64,000 nucleotides of DNA from Albula goreensis (GCA_022829145.1 CM040765.1:11204292-11268291), one strand, 5' to 3'; positions 48,501 to 64,000 are shown, counted from the stretch's first letter. Numbers and translations: made by a program. Notes: generated from the letters alone by a model not told the origin.

Positions 48501-51400
48501 GAGGGAGAGAGAGAAAGAGAAAGATGAGGGATTTTTCTGCTATCCAGTGGTTGACTTTAGCCGTTTCACACTAGATTAGCCCTGAAAAGCAGTGAGTCAA
48601 GATGAGACACAACATATTTGGACCGTAAGAATGGGGTTATGCTCACAACATCAGACAAATGTTCACATTTAGTGTGAAAATAAATCTCATTTCTAAAATG
48701 TTTAATTAATTACGGTTTAAATTATGAAAACCTTTTGGCATAGAAAATTTAGCTTAGCAAGATCTAGTGGAAGGAAGCTGCTGTAAAAGGTAACATTCCC
48801 GTACATCAGTGAGCTTTCATGTGGCCCTTTGGTTTGCTGGTTCTGAATTGGACTTCTTTTGTATATTCTAAAGATTTGATCCAATTGTTTTGTCATACGC
48901 CCAGTCATATGTGTTGGTTTGTCCCATCAAAGCATGCATGGGCTGGGAGAGGTTAGACTGTCCTCTGAAGCGCTTGTTCCCAGCTACCTTTATGAGTGCA
49001 GCGCTGCAGAGGTTGAGGTCAGGCCTGATTTGACAATGCTTGGGTCATCCCCTGATCTGCCCTCTACCTAAATACGAGCACTTCAGTAAGAGAAGAGGAT
49101 TATAATTCTTTATAACTCTGGTCACATGTGAAACTGTCTGAGCTAGTGTGTGCTGCAGTGAGCGACAGAGATAGAGAGAGCAGGATTATATAGGTTACTT
49201 ATTATAACCCAGATTGCATACAAGTCTTTCTGAACATGTGTGTCTGTCTGACCTGGTTTATGTATGTGTGTATATATCGGATTTTCTCTGGTGATGTGGT
49301 CGATGCTATGAAGAGGGGCATTGTGGGATATGTAGTCAGAATGGAAGTATGACAATGTGGCTTGAGGAGCTCCATGATCCCTGTAGTGAAAATCTAAACC
49401 TGATACTATGGGGGAGTTCAAGCTGTCTGCGGGTTTCCATGTTCAATACAAAGCACTGTGACACTGTTGTACATGTTTATTGTGTTTTATGTACTCCCCT
49501 GTTTTATGTGTGGCACAACAGTCTCTTCTTTCTGCCAATGGGAAATCCCTCTCTCTTCTCCATGACCTACCCTTCTCCTCCTTCTGTCTCTTTAAGATCT
49601 CCTGGCTCCTCCCCCTGCTGAATTTTTAATTCACGGTATGTGAAAAACCTCACGTTCCACCTCAGTTCTGGGAGGCGGGGGGAATGTGGGTCACTGTCTC
49701 ACAGCACTCTGGCCTGTCGTTTCATGTTCATTCTGATGGAGATTATCTACATGACTCCATGACTGCTGCCTGCCAGCAATGGACACAGGAGGCCACTGGG
49801 CGTTTCACTGAAGTTTAGCTCATTCTCTCAAAATTCACAGTAGACAAGACAGAAAGTGTGATAGTAGACTGTTCAACTGGTAGCCTGGGACCAGATCCAG
49901 CCCACTAACAACTTTGTCATGGCTCATTGATCATCGATAATAAGATATTAATATTCAGATGCATCTATTTATGTTTTTGCATCTGCATTTACAAAGTGCA
50001 ATCATATTTTAAGAGGGCATCTAGTTTATATACACACAATACATCTGATTCATACATTGTTTGACAAATTGTACAGGGAAAACTAGGGCGGTATTATTCA
50101 TTTTTATAAATAATCTGGTCCCCCAGGAAGAGATAGCTGGAGAGCTGTGATATTGGGTAATGCAGAATGTGACTCAGGATGTAGAATGATGCTCAACGTG
50201 TCATGCTCCTTGAAATTTGAAGTCCACAATTCTGCTAATGTATTAATTTGATCTTTTGACTGGGGTTGATGAAGGTTGGTGATAGATTTAATCAGTCTCA
50301 TACTTTTCCCTCTCTCCATTCAGAGGTGGAAAGGGGGGGAGGAGGAGAGCAAGAGAGGGGGAGAAAAAAAGAGACGAAGGGAAGCAGGGTGTGGGTGGAG
50401 TGGTGGACGTGAGCTTCCTCACATGCTGCAGGGAGGCTTGCCATCACTCCGCATAGCAACGGCATCTGGGCAGTCCTCTCCCCTGCCTGGTACAGACATC
50501 TGCTTACCATAGCCACAGATAGCACTGCACTATAACTGTGAAAGAGGAGCCAAGCACCCTGTGCCAGCAAGAGGGTAACCCACATGCCCTTCATCTACCT
50601 GATCTGGGCTCCTACCTGCAGGAGGAATCCATCTGCACAGAGACCATTAAGAACAAAAATACCATCATATTTTATATCCTGCTAGCATTATGCTATTAAT
50701 GTTTAATTTATGATACAACTGAAAATCATTTCAAAATTATCAAGCTCCTTATTACTGAAGGTACAGGCAAGTCACCAGCGTAACTTATCATTTATAGAGA
50801 ATGGTAATGGGGAATATCTTCCAACCTTCACAAAAGAAAAGTGCTGGAGTTTGATATAAATCAAGACCAGACCTAAATCACATAGGCCAGGATAGCAGTT
50901 CACTAAAATGGAGATTTATTTCAGAAACCAATTATGGAAAATAGATGAATGCATCCTTTTGTTTAATTGTTGGTTGTAAATTTAACTCAGGATTATAGCT
51001 ACAAAATGGCTGTACCCTTTCAAAAATCAAGCTGACATTAAGTAAGCATGTAATTGCAATCAACAAAGGATACATATTCTTAAAACTGATTGATTTTCAC
51101 ATCACTTAAGTGTTCACAGCACTTAAGCTTCAAAGTGTTGAATGACAACTACTCCCTATATATATGTTAGTTTCTATTGAACGACCACTGAATATTTTGA
51201 TTAAAGTGGTATTGGTTAGGGGCAAGCTAATTTTGCTATTCCACCACAGGCAGTCACCCAAAAGTTGCCAAATCAGTGAGAGGACTCTGGGCATGGAGGA
51301 ATATCATGTTTCAAGTTAAAATTCAGGTACTCTCTCACTTGTGGTTTGTCTTCAAATGGAGTTTCCTTCTAAAGACCTGATGTTTCCTGCAATGCAGCCA
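45500..51400. other. Gene desert between pfkfb3 and prkcq, first part
   Basis: No coding exon supported. 45505-45600 and about 48060-48400 resemble fish interspersed repeats (the second with wording like CCGGTGGAGGACATG and TGTAGCAGGATGCAAT), but I cannot name the families. A purine-rich GAAA/GAGA stretch lies at 48484-48530 and another at 50325-50385. Confidence 0.4.
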
Positions 51401-51431
51401 TTAATAATTGGCGGATTAGATTTTTTTCTTC

Positions 51432-51648
51432 TTGCACCACAGCCAAAATGAAGGTGAATGACTCAATGTTTCAGAGATGGGTGGAGCAGGTTTTCCCAGG
51501 ATGGGTACAGTACCTGAAAACATGGTGTAGAATAGACCACCCTGCTGTGCTGGCAGCCTTCACCTTGCTGGTACATGGAGAGACAGTCGCTCCTCTGATT
51601 GGCCAGGAGTTGCTCCAGCACCTCAAGGATCCAACTCAAGTAACCTGA
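51432..51648 (+). CDS. Orphan exon-like ORF of unknown function
   Basis: A pyrimidine tract and caccacag acceptor (51442 is the last base) precede CCAAAATG. An open frame of 66 codons (MKVNDSMFQRWVEQVFPGW at the start) runs to a TGA at 51646-51648, with a possible CTCAA|gtaac donor at 51640. The composition is protein-like, with Trp, Gln and Leu, but I recognise no family. It could be a fragment of a mobile-element gene or chance. Confidence 0.2.
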
Positions 51649-52439
51649 TACCACAGTAGAGTGGCATTGTGTAACTATCTAAGTAGATCAACTAGGGTGA
51701 TATTACCCAAAACCCTCATTGTGGTAAGGTCATCTCTGGCACACTGACTTTCAGTGGCTATTGGAGGAGCTTAGCACTGCAAAGCTTTTGGGCAGAGGGT
51801 CCAGACCCAGACATTGCCCTTGTACTTGGATGATACACAAGGGATAAGGGAAACACTTCCTCTTTAGCTTGGCTCTCACACTCAAAGCTGGTACTCAAAT
51901 TGAGCTCCAGTGTACCTCATCACTTCAGATCCGTTAAACCCTGTGTTGTGAAAAGGAGAAGTTTTAAAATGACCACATTTTTACCAGCAACAAAACAAAG
52001 AAATGAGTTGTCAGGCCTTGACGTTCAAATAAATTCAAGTGACTAATTGTGCATATCAATGGAAAAAGGAAATTCAAAAGGGGTACAAAAAAAAAAAAAA
52101 AAAAACTCGTCCTGGTGGCATCAGGGTGTATTGGTTTTTGTTTTAATCTTGGAAAGGACAACCACCAAGAAGCTAGACCAGGAGGTATTTCTTGAAGTAG
52201 GATTAAGGACTAAACTGGCTAACATTTGTAAACTAAGGTTCTCATCCAATTCAATCTCATAAAATTCAAAATATTTACCACAGTTAATCAGCTAATTCCT
52301 AAATCCTGCTTCCAATGATACAGATCTGACGAGTTAACTGTGTAACAGCGTACTGTACATTAAAACAAAAATCACAGATGGAAAATGATCTTCATTTCAA
52401 CAATCAGGGATTTTAAGTATGGATAAGTAAGTTTACGAT

Positions 52440-52830
52440 TTGTTTCTGTCTCGCGAGCGCGCACGTACAGTGCCGTCACTACCATTCCCAGCTGGCAGAG
52501 GTAGGAACTCTCAGGACCCTTATGTTTACCAATGCGTATTTTGATTAAGCAGCAATATTTTCTTCCCTCATTTTTTGTTAGTGCAACTTAAAAAGCACAT
52601 ATTTGCACAAACAGCAGATAACGGTTTTTAGCCGCTTTCACAAAGTGATTGATCAAAGTTTAATCGCACGCGGTTGCAGAAATACACGAAGTAAATACAA
52701 ACTCTCAACACAAAGTAAGACACAGCTCTGATTTTTAATGGTCAACAAGCAGTTCGTTGTGAGCTAGCTAACTCGGAAGTCAAGAGGGGGTTACAGACAG
52801 ATCATCTGTTTTGCGCGGTCATTGAAACAG
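52440..52830 (+). promoter_or_regulatory. CpG-enriched segment with TCTCGCGAG element
   Basis: TCTCGCGAG at 52449-52457 is the core of the TCTCGCGAGA promoter element of TATA-less start sites. It is followed by GCGCGCACGTAC and, at 52501, a GCAGAG|gtagga donor-like site. CpG is sparse in the surrounding DNA. This could be the promoter and first exon of a non-coding transcript. Candidate only. Confidence 0.3.
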
Positions 52831-52999
52831 GAGTAGCTCTTATCAAATACAGCCTATTGGATCTTATTAGGTCTAATAATACGGGTTGGTATACATACAC
52901 AAATTCTGTTTTGTGGTAGTGAACCAATATTGACCGCACTTGGCGTTATGGTGAAATTAATACACGTTTCACAAGACCAGCAGTATTTTCCATGAAAAT

Positions 53000-55900
53000 A
53001 AAAGTGGACAGAACATAACTGGCAAATGCTACATTTTCGTTTCAATGCAGACTCATAGGGAAAGCTCATGATAGCAGCTGCAGGGAAAGGACTTAAGAAT
53101 TGCAAAGTGCCTTTGGAGACTGCAAATTGTACAGTATGTTCCTGTCTAATGTGCATCATGTGCTGTTTATAGCTCATATAGGATGAGTTTTGAAAAAAGA
53201 GAAGTGCACAGATGGAATGAGACAGTCCAAAAGCTGCAGCAGTTTTTGTTGTATAATGCTCATTGCCGTATGTGCTCTGCAGTAAGTGAAAGAGCAGTTT
53301 GAAAGGAGGTAGAGGAACCATCTCAATGTGGATAAGAGAGAGACACAGGAGGGAAAGAGAGCAGCATCATAGGTACCAATACTGTATCCTGGGAAACAGA
53401 CAGGGATTTGGTTCATTGGAAGGACTAAAACATGTTTGCGTCTCGCCTTAATAAGAGTCTGGCACAAGGCTTAATGTGTCATTAGTAGTTTAATGACATG
53501 CCACTTTGAACAAGCTTGGTTATGTGAAATATTTTAAACCTTTCCTGTGATCTCTACGCTCTGCTTTGCTTCTTATATGAATACAATTTTGGATCATGGT
53601 ATGCACATAAGTATTGTGAAATTTGTTGTTTTTATTGCCACTCTCCTTTAACTACTTAACATTGACATCAATAGAGTAATATGCCTACATATTAGCTGTG
53701 GTAGCACTTCATGAAACTACCTCTCCCCCTAAAACTAACAAACTAATGACACCACTCTGGGTTCTTCTGAATTTTGAACCTTTGGCTCTTCTTAGTTTCG
53801 TCAGACCTGTGTGGTTGCAATGTCACCATAAAGTGGTCAGAGGAGTTATGATGTGTCCTGTGTGATACTTCCCTTCTCTTTCTGTGCCGTGTCATCAGTG
53901 CCAAGCGCAGAGGGCAGAGTGCCCCACCGGAAATCTTGTAAAGTTAGAATCATGTTTCCCTTTTCAGTGGCTTTGCTCATACAGATGCACGAGGAAGCAG
54001 TGTGTATAATGTATAACAAGGTTCATTTAAAATCTTAAAAAAAAAAAAAAAATTTGGATTTCATCTAAATTTTCTAAAAAAAAGACTCAATTAGTCTGTG
54101 GAAAACAGATCACTTGTGACAAAGTTGGAGGAACCCACATTAAGTAACAGTCATTCTCGTGCAAAATCTGCTGCGTTGGTGCTCTTGCTTTGACTTTTCC
54201 TGCCTGCTGTCACTGTGATACTGAAAGGCTCTTCCTCTTTACCTTCACCCATATGCTTCCTCTTCCTGTTCCTGTCAACACTGCTGTTCCAAAAACCTTA
54301 CGGTTCATTCCCCGCTCAGCTCTCCTAAGCCACTACATCCAGCACCACGTGCACCAGAGAACTAATGTTTTTCATCAGTCTGGCCCAGACTGGAGATAAA
54401 TCACACCTATACATGATCTCGTCATGAGTCACACATTTTATACCTGAATTTTTTGCCTGTGTGCTAGTTGTTAATTGGCTATTAGCATTTGAATCCAGAA
54501 TTTAGGAGCTTTATGCCTGATGATTGGAGCAGATCAAAGGTGTCGTCCTTTTACATCTTCTCTGTAGCTGGCCCTGGTATTAGCCATTGTGCTGCCATGT
54601 CGCTGACCTAATGATGATCTTATTAACCTTGTCCCATGCAACATTTATATCTCGCACCTCTCTGCAGTGACCTCTTAGCCTCTCCCAGCATGCACCTGCA
54701 AGTCCTGACCTGCTCACATCCCATTAAGCCACTCTTTAATGGTGTATGGATGTGCTGGATTTTCATGGGCCTGTAGTGCATTGCTTTACTGTCCTGTGCA
54801 GCCCTCACCCTGGAGTCCTGCTGCAGTCTTGACTGCGTAGCCCTAATCTGGCAGTGACCCGCTGACTCCCGCGCTGGCACACGGCACGCCCTGCACGTCA
54901 GCGGGCCGTGGACTTGAATGGACCCTGGCGCCCGGAGATGTGAGAGCTATTCCCAGTGTGGAGAGTTTTAGCGGTGCCGTTAGGTAACCGCGAAATCTCC
55001 TCAATCCCATCAGGCTATTCATAACGGTGCTTCACCATGCAACACCTGCCGGTGGCCCTGCAATCACTGCGCCATGTCATGACAAGGAAAATTTAAACTT
55101 GTTCCCACCTTATTGTGGCTTGCATATTTGTTAATACACATTAATGTCATGATTTGAATGATTCTCTTAAGGCTAATCGTTAGATACTATGAGCACAGTA
55201 GGAATTACTTGTGTATCGTTGTAGAAAATGTTTAATGTTGGAATAATCAAAAAGTAAAAAGCTGGTTTAGCAATTCAAAGTGGATATAGTACAGTAGCTT
55301 TATGAGTAAAAGCAAACCTGCAGGAGGACACATGGGTTCAGTTAGTGTTAGGAAATAAGAGAGACATGCAAATCAACAAGTAACCTTACAGATCCCAATC
55401 CTTTTAGCATGTTTCACTTGCAGAGTAATTGAATTTGCATTGATGCGATGCTACTTTTCATGACAGTTGTGTTTGGGATCACCTGTGTAGGTGGCAGCAA
55501 GCATTGCCAACTTTATCAATCATTTGTTCTGAACTGAACTGTGGAGTTCAAAGAAATGGGTTGTTGGATTTTGAGCTTTTCTTCATACATTTGCAAAAAA
55601 ATGTGTTTTGTTCCACCTAGATTTACTTTAGCTGTTTATAATAGCACATAGATAGAGACTCTTATTTGTTTACAGTGCAGTCTTTGTTGAATCATCATTT
55701 CCAGTTCATAATGGGAAGGGATTGTGACAGATGAGTTAAAAAATTAAAATTGTTATCAATGCACAACTATGCAAACACTCTTCATATGTTTAAATAAGAA
55801 TATTTTGCTCCTGGTCAGAAATACCTACATCTGAATTCTCTTAGTTTGTTTTTAGAAACCAACTGGCAGTTTGGTGTTTTTTTTCACCACAGAGTGACTG

Positions 55901-57150
55901 GTGTTGAGGGGTTTGGCATTTGCTTTTGCTGTAGCTCTACAAATTCATGGTTTTAGGCTCTGGCAGACAGAGGGCCTCACTGGCTTAGGAGTGAGTGCAT
56001 GCTCATTTCCCTTAGTGACACTGGTGTGTGGGTGGAACCGCAGTGTTTTGAGAGGCTCAACTAGTGATTATGAAGTAGGGAAGCAATCATTTTAAAAAGG
56101 CAAACAAATTTACTTTCCAATGCGGTCAAAGCGATCAACATTTAACCATCAATGCAGTCAGAAGCACAAACCCCCTTCATGAATGGTATGGTAAAAATGA
56201 CAGTTGTCACTGATGACCAGAATCAAAATTATGAAGCCTCTTGTAACCATTGTGGTCACCCTCTTTACTGCAGGGGTTAATATAGGGGGCAGCTGGAGGG
56301 GAGAATTGACCAGGTTGACATCCAGCAGGGGTTAATAGACTGAGGATGAGACGCTCACCTCATTATTGTCTCAGTCCTCGCTCATCTGGCAGAGGGGGTG
56401 TACCTGCTTACCTGGATGAGGATGGGGGTTAGTGGAGAGCAGAGACAGTGGTGGGTTGTGTCAGTGGACGGTGCTACTTGGAGTCTGCAGGAAAGTGTGT
56501 TGCAAAGCTGATGTTCATGCATTCTCTCCTTGGAAAGATACTTGAAAAGAGAACACCATTCTGCTGAATCCATCACCTCAGGGGATGAATTTAAACAAAA
56601 TGGGGAAACATCCTCAAGATGGAATGCTTCATTCTATGTACTTCCTGTACTTCAATAATACTTTGGATCAGAATTTTTCAAAGAATCGCAGGACAAGTCT
56701 CAGTAACGGTCCTGGTGACTGTGAACTGATAGACAGGAGAGTGTCTCCCTCTACTGGTTCTTCGGTGCAACTACGCCATATAACTGCACTAAAGAATTTA
56801 TATTAGATGTCAATGATGCAAAATAATAATTTCTCCAAAAATGGTGGAAAAACATATCAACAGTTTGGACAAAAAATCCCATTTGGATTAAGAGAATTGT
56901 AAGAAAGAGTGAGTCAGATTAAGTCAGACAATATTTTTTGCCATCACCTACCCCCTAATCATTAATGAATTAGCATTCTAGGAATTCATGCTAGGAGTCA
57001 TGCTACCACCTTTAAGTGGTCCTGCTATATTTCATACACTCAGAGTTAATAAGGAACATTGAAGGAATATGATACATCTTTTCTATTAATTAAAAGCTGT
57101 CACCTATTCAGTTTGGGTGGGGAAAAGGTAATGTGAAAATGCTTGACACT
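53000..57150. other. Gene desert, middle part, no gene seen
   Basis: Only short ORFs of chance type. A poly(A)-rich run lies near 54037-54050, and a somewhat GC-richer segment at 54830-55090. Confidence 0.4.
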
Positions 57151-57169
57151 TTAAAAATAGCCTGCTGTC

Positions 57170-57660
57170 TCATTTCAGAGGCTCAGTTAAGAACTCGGTG
57201 TACTGCAGGCTAATCCCTGTCCCTGCCGTGATCTTACCCTTTGATTGATAAGGTGACGCAGCACTGGGTTGAATGAGGAAGTGGTCCTGGCTCCGTAACG
57301 GGATTACAGGCGGAGTGACGGTGAAGATCTGTGTCCTAATATCCTCTGAGCCGCGGTGTTAAAAGCAGGGCAGCTGGATTTAACCTAACCTTGGGGGCTG
57401 CTTTAAAGGCCGACTTCCTCTGTGAAGGACCGCCCATCGTCCGAGCGCTCTTTAACACGGCTGTGTGATTAGGGCAACTAAGCCCCTGGACTCTGGTGTA
57501 TTTTTTATATTTTTACCGAGGCACAAGTACTCACCAGCCGCAGTAAAACTGACATTGGTCCTGACCCTAATATCAGACGGGATACCGACACAGGGGTCAG
57601 ATTCATTACTGTGAGATCGCCTCTGACATCCTTCCAGCTCATATATTTTTTCACTAGCAA
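57170..57660. promoter_or_regulatory. GC-richer segment in gene desert, candidate enhancer
   Basis: Balanced base composition with several CpGs stands out from AT-rich surroundings. There is no ORF or repeat structure. The TTTGATTGATAAGG and TTCCTCTGTG blocks look like GATA/TCF and RUNX-type sites. Candidate conserved non-coding element; conservation cannot be tested here. Confidence 0.25.
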
Positions 57661-58758
57661 TATTTTGTTTTATAACTACTTTAACTAATAGGAACTACTG
57701 TAATACCTAATAACAACGATAATGCATTTTTCAGACTGTTGTGTATTTCTGGTCCTGAGGAGTCATAGCTATCAGGGTTGAGATTTTTAAAATGGGATAT
57801 GCAGTAAGATCAGGTTGTTTAATCTATTGTCTGATGAATGCTTCTAGATAAGCCAATTGAAGTTTGAACGAAGGACTAAGCACTAAGGATTTCCAGTAGG
57901 GATGAGAGAATAAGGCTTCATGAAACCGTGGCTGTGGTTCTGATAAATTACTAGATTTTCCATTCAGAAGCTCAGATGCTTGAAAGCTGAAGAATCAACC
58001 AGTTGTATCTGGGGAGCTGAATCAAAGGAAGCACCTGAAGAACATGTTTTGAAATGGACATATTGATTGAGAATATCTGTATGAGATGTCAGTGGCTGTG
58101 GTTCTGATGGTGCCTGTTGCTGTCAGCTCTGTCTTTTTCTTCCCCCTTCCTGTAACCTCTTGATAAGCTGTTTGCCACAGGAAGCTGCCACCCGCCTATA
58201 GTGTCACCAGCGACATTGTGCAATACACAGTGTGTGACTGAAAACTGCTATATGACATTGGTATCAAACTCAGTGTTACTGAGGGCCGTGAACGTAAGCC
58301 ATAAGTGCATAGCTGTGCATTAAATCACAGAAAATAAGCAATGGTTGTTTTTTTTAGCCCAGAAAAATGTATTAAGTGCAACACAACAGGGTGGATTTTG
58401 CCAAAAATTGAAGTGTTTATTTAATCAAAACTGCCACTGACTCACTGTGAAGTACATAGTGAGGTCAGGGACTGGCCACTCCATCCTTACATAAGGATTA
58501 GCATTACAGTTAAGACTGTCACTGGCCCCACTGGCCAATGCACACTCACAGGCAGCAGAATACAAAACGGAGAGCAATGAGCAGGGGTGCAGAACGACAT
58601 TTCCAAAAATTCTGTTTGTATGTTGGTTTTCTTGTTATGGCTTAATTTTCTAAATGGTTTGTATACTGCAGTAATGGTTCACTTCTGAATCAGACCTCAG
58701 TAAAAATGTAACCACGAGCATGAGTGGAGTCTTTCTCAGGCTTTTCTAAAAAGAGCTG

Positions 58759-58850
58759 ACTAGAGAACAGTAGACTAAATTATATATATATAGACCATAT
58801 ACTATAAGTGGCTGAGAGAATATTGAGCCAGAGCTCTACTGTTCTCTAGT
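58759..58850. repeat. Perfect 16-bp inverted repeat around an AT-rich centre
   Basis: ACTAGAGAACAGTAGA at 58759-58774 and its exact complement at 58835-58850, 60 bp apart, with a TATATATATA run between. Confidence 0.8.
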
Positions 58851-61647
58851 GGAGAGTGAGGGAACACATACCAATTAGAGCACCTTAACCCAGCATAGAT
58901 GTTAAATACTTGGTTGTAGTCCACTTTCAGGCACTTTGCCACTTTTAGATGCTTTGACTCAAATTCAACACGTAGTAATGCTGTTTCTCAAAGCAATTTC
59001 TTAGAGGCTGTGTGAAGTTTTGTATAACCAGTAAGGGGCTTATGGCAGAGGATGGTTCCCTCCCACCATGTGCGTGTGGGAGCCACAGGGGGTAGAGCAA
59101 GAGGGTGGTGTAGACTTCAAGAAGAACACTGCTTTTTCGACAGATTCTTATTGCATAACCAACCACACATAATCACTGTTGTGCCTTTACAAAAAGACGC
59201 TTGTTTAGCAAACAAAATAGAGCTATGATTTTTTTGTGTCTGTTTACAGATTTTTATTCACAGTTTGCAATTTTTTAAATTTGTTTAATTATGTTTGGTG
59301 TGTAAATTCAGAATTTTAAGCTTTTCACATTTCAGACAAAACAGCTCTCTTATCACAAATATTGAAAAACACAATAACTACAAAAATTATTCAGCTTCTT
59401 GTATTTACTGTAGAAATTAAATATTAATAAACTATTCTGTGCAAGGAGAAAATTACTAATGGGCTGAAACCATAACCAGAACATTGACACAGTACTGAAT
59501 GCATTGAAACAATACCCTGTGCTTCAAGACCTATAAATACAATACAAACTTTGGATGTTAACAAGCACCTGGGTTTGTAATTACTTGTCAGTTGCTTTCT
59601 ACATGGGAAATACATTATACATGACCTAAAATACACATTAGAAATTGAATTGTACTTTTTTCACTCCAGACCTCTCAAGCTTAAGTTGAAATCAATCAAA
59701 AGAAATCCGTACAAAGCAAATTTGGAGGCAGTTTTGGTTTTTAGATGCAAAATGAGGAGATAGAGATCTCGTAGTACATTTTTTTTCAGTGAGTGTGTGG
59801 GAGGAACCCCGTACTTATGCTAGAGTCAGAGGGTCTGATGTTCCCCTCCTGTGAGAGAGTGCGGTTAGTTTCATGCTCATAAAATTATCTTTTCTGACCT
59901 CATTTTAGAGACCTGCTATTTGTTTTCCACTAGCTGCGCATTCAGTGGAATCACTCACAGGGGGATAAGTCTGCTCTTGATGACAACGAGAGGGCCAAAC
60001 TGCAGTCTAAATGTCATCTCAGGTATAGTATGCCCAACACAATTGCGACAGCTTTCTGTTCTTTATTCCAGTTGTGATGAAGGCACTGGCTCAGGCCAAC
60101 ATTTGAAAGGGAAAAAAAGACATTCTTCCGATGCAACCAGAAGTCTGCAAATTAATTTCCTGTTCATTTCCATATTTCTGTTAATTTGTTGAGCATGCAG
60201 TGCTATAGCATATCCTATGTCCTGCTGTTGTGGAACTATCATATGATATGATGAATTATGTCTACATTTTTATGCTTAAACAATGTTCAACATTTATTAA
60301 GAGCATGTGTCTAAATAATTAACACGTAACATGTGTGTAACATGTGAGTTTGCCAACACTGAGAGAGTATTTACACTGGTAATGTAAAGCTCACAGAATA
60401 CCTCCAAAGGAGGGCCAAACCAGATGCTTCACACTCCTCCAAACTATCATGTAATATCATTCCTGAACCCTTGTGGATGCACAGTAATATCAGATAGTGT
60501 TGGCTGGGTTCACAGTCTACTTAGTGCTGCAGGAAGCATCATTTCCAAAGCTTACTTTTGACTGTGAAAATTCCATACACGAGAGAGAGAGGTTACACAC
60601 TGCTGCTTCTACTACGATAATAAATAATTCCAAGTGAGAGGCAGACATTAAACAGGACACTAATATAGTTTATTCAGTGGTTGTCAGGTAAGCTGACTGA
60701 GTGCCAACCCATCACAGGTTTGAGGTTTCTGAAAATACTGTTGGCATGGTTCATCTAAACTGGTCAACATAGTATAACATTTACACTCACACATAATATT
60801 TATTCATTTAAAGGATTGTAATGCAAGTGTCACAGTTTGAAGTAAAACTGCTCCACCCTCCGTGTTAACAGTTTTGTCATGTGACTGGTGCCATTTTGGT
60901 CCTTGTGGCTTTGGCCTTTGGAAACCTTGACTGGTTTCCTAGGTTTAACCACAGATATTTTAGACTCAACAGGTCCTGATCTCTATACTCTTAACATGGT
61001 CAGTTCTGTCTCCCTGCTGTTGGAGTCTTAACTTTCCAGTTTTATGTATCCTCTGATAATTATTTAACAGGCATGGCTGAGGACAGCACTGTGGCAATGG
61101 GCATACTGCTTTATAATGTAGCACCAGAAATTCCTATGACTAATCAGAACATCCTATAGTTACACAAAGGATGGAAAGACTGCAGGAGCTGATTATCGTA
61201 TGGGTCTGCAGCATTGTATGTGCTGTGTAACAGCATCAACAGTAGAATAAGTCTTTATGGAATAAAGATGGGGGGGGCGGAAAGGGTGTTTAATTCAAAA
61301 ATATCCTCAGCTGACAGAAGTCAATGAAATGAAGCAGATGTGCACATCGATGTGCAGCAGAACCACCCCTATTCCTGGCCAAAAACAATATTAAAATTTG
61401 ACTAAATGTTTAATTGAAAGCCTGATTGATTATTATTGATGCCAAGAGTATCAAGGTCTCTCTATTGCCTTCAGTCCATCCAGGGGTTAAAGGTCATCCT
61501 GTAGTAGAGAATGATTATTGATCAGTCAGTTGTCCATTGCTGATAGTATCAATGGATGATGTGTTCCACTGGGTAAAGATATGTGACTGTCTCTACAGTA
61601 GTACAGTGAACATCCAGTGTTCTTCACACATCAGCTGACTCAGTGAA
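58851..61647 (-). other. Probable prkcq 3' UTR and flanking DNA
   Basis: Downstream of the prkcq stop on the minus strand. Minus-strand AATAAA signals occur near 60670 and 60800, giving a plausible 3' UTR of about 0.9 kb. I see nothing else coding. Confidence 0.4.

Positions 61648-64000
<2,353 letters not shown>

Noticed and set aside
48484-48530. GAAA/GAGA run as a functional element
   Set aside because: Simple purine repeat with no other signal.

Overview
The window is vertebrate nuclear DNA, most likely from a ray-finned fish. It has short coding exons with GT/AG junctions, AT-rich introns, scattered decayed transposons, a long GT microsatellite and poly(A)/poly(T) tracts. Proteins match human orthologues exon for exon, with the sequence differences expected of a fish. 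Four genes are assembled here by hand from exons with matching splice phases.

Layout: (1) 277-696, two phase-compatible exons ending in a stop codon, probably the 3' end of a gene I do not recognise. (2) 2404-9676 (+), tmpo (thymopoietin/LAP2), complete, six coding exons, 365 aa, beta-like with a C-terminal membrane anchor; a pogo/Tigger-like DNA transposon sits in intron 3. (3) 14133-20346 (+), slc25a3, the mitochondrial phosphate carrier, 358 aa, with two mutually exclusive versions of exon 3 (3A at 15.6 kb, 3B at 17.5 kb). (4) 20.6-31.8 kb, a gene-poor stretch with a degenerate ~430-bp tandem repeat, a dead LINE reverse-transcriptase fragment and other repeats. (5) 32536-42061 (+), pfkfb3 (6-phosphofructo-2-kinase/fructose-2,6-bisphosphatase 3), complete, 14 common coding exons and two alternative C-termini (526 or 534 aa). 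(6) 43-61 kb, a gene desert with a few candidate regulatory segments. (7) 61648-64000 (-), the 3' end of prkcq (protein kinase C theta), four coding exons; the rest lies beyond the window.

tmpo-slc25a3 are neighbours on human 12q23, and pfkfb3 and prkcq are convergent neighbours on human 10p15, so the window joins two human synteny blocks. Functionally the genes are unrelated: a nuclear-lamina protein, mitochondrial phosphate import, glycolytic control by fructose-2,6-bisphosphate, and T-cell receptor/NF-kB signalling.

I see no CRISPR array, operon or novel multi-gene system. The most interesting points are in pfkfb3. The fish protein lacks the KEN box, the DSG degron and the phosphatase-dampening serine described for human PFKFB3, yet keeps the Ser461-type phosphosite, the nuclear localisation signal and both mammalian-type alternative C-termini. 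Human sequences are compared from memory; no database search was run.
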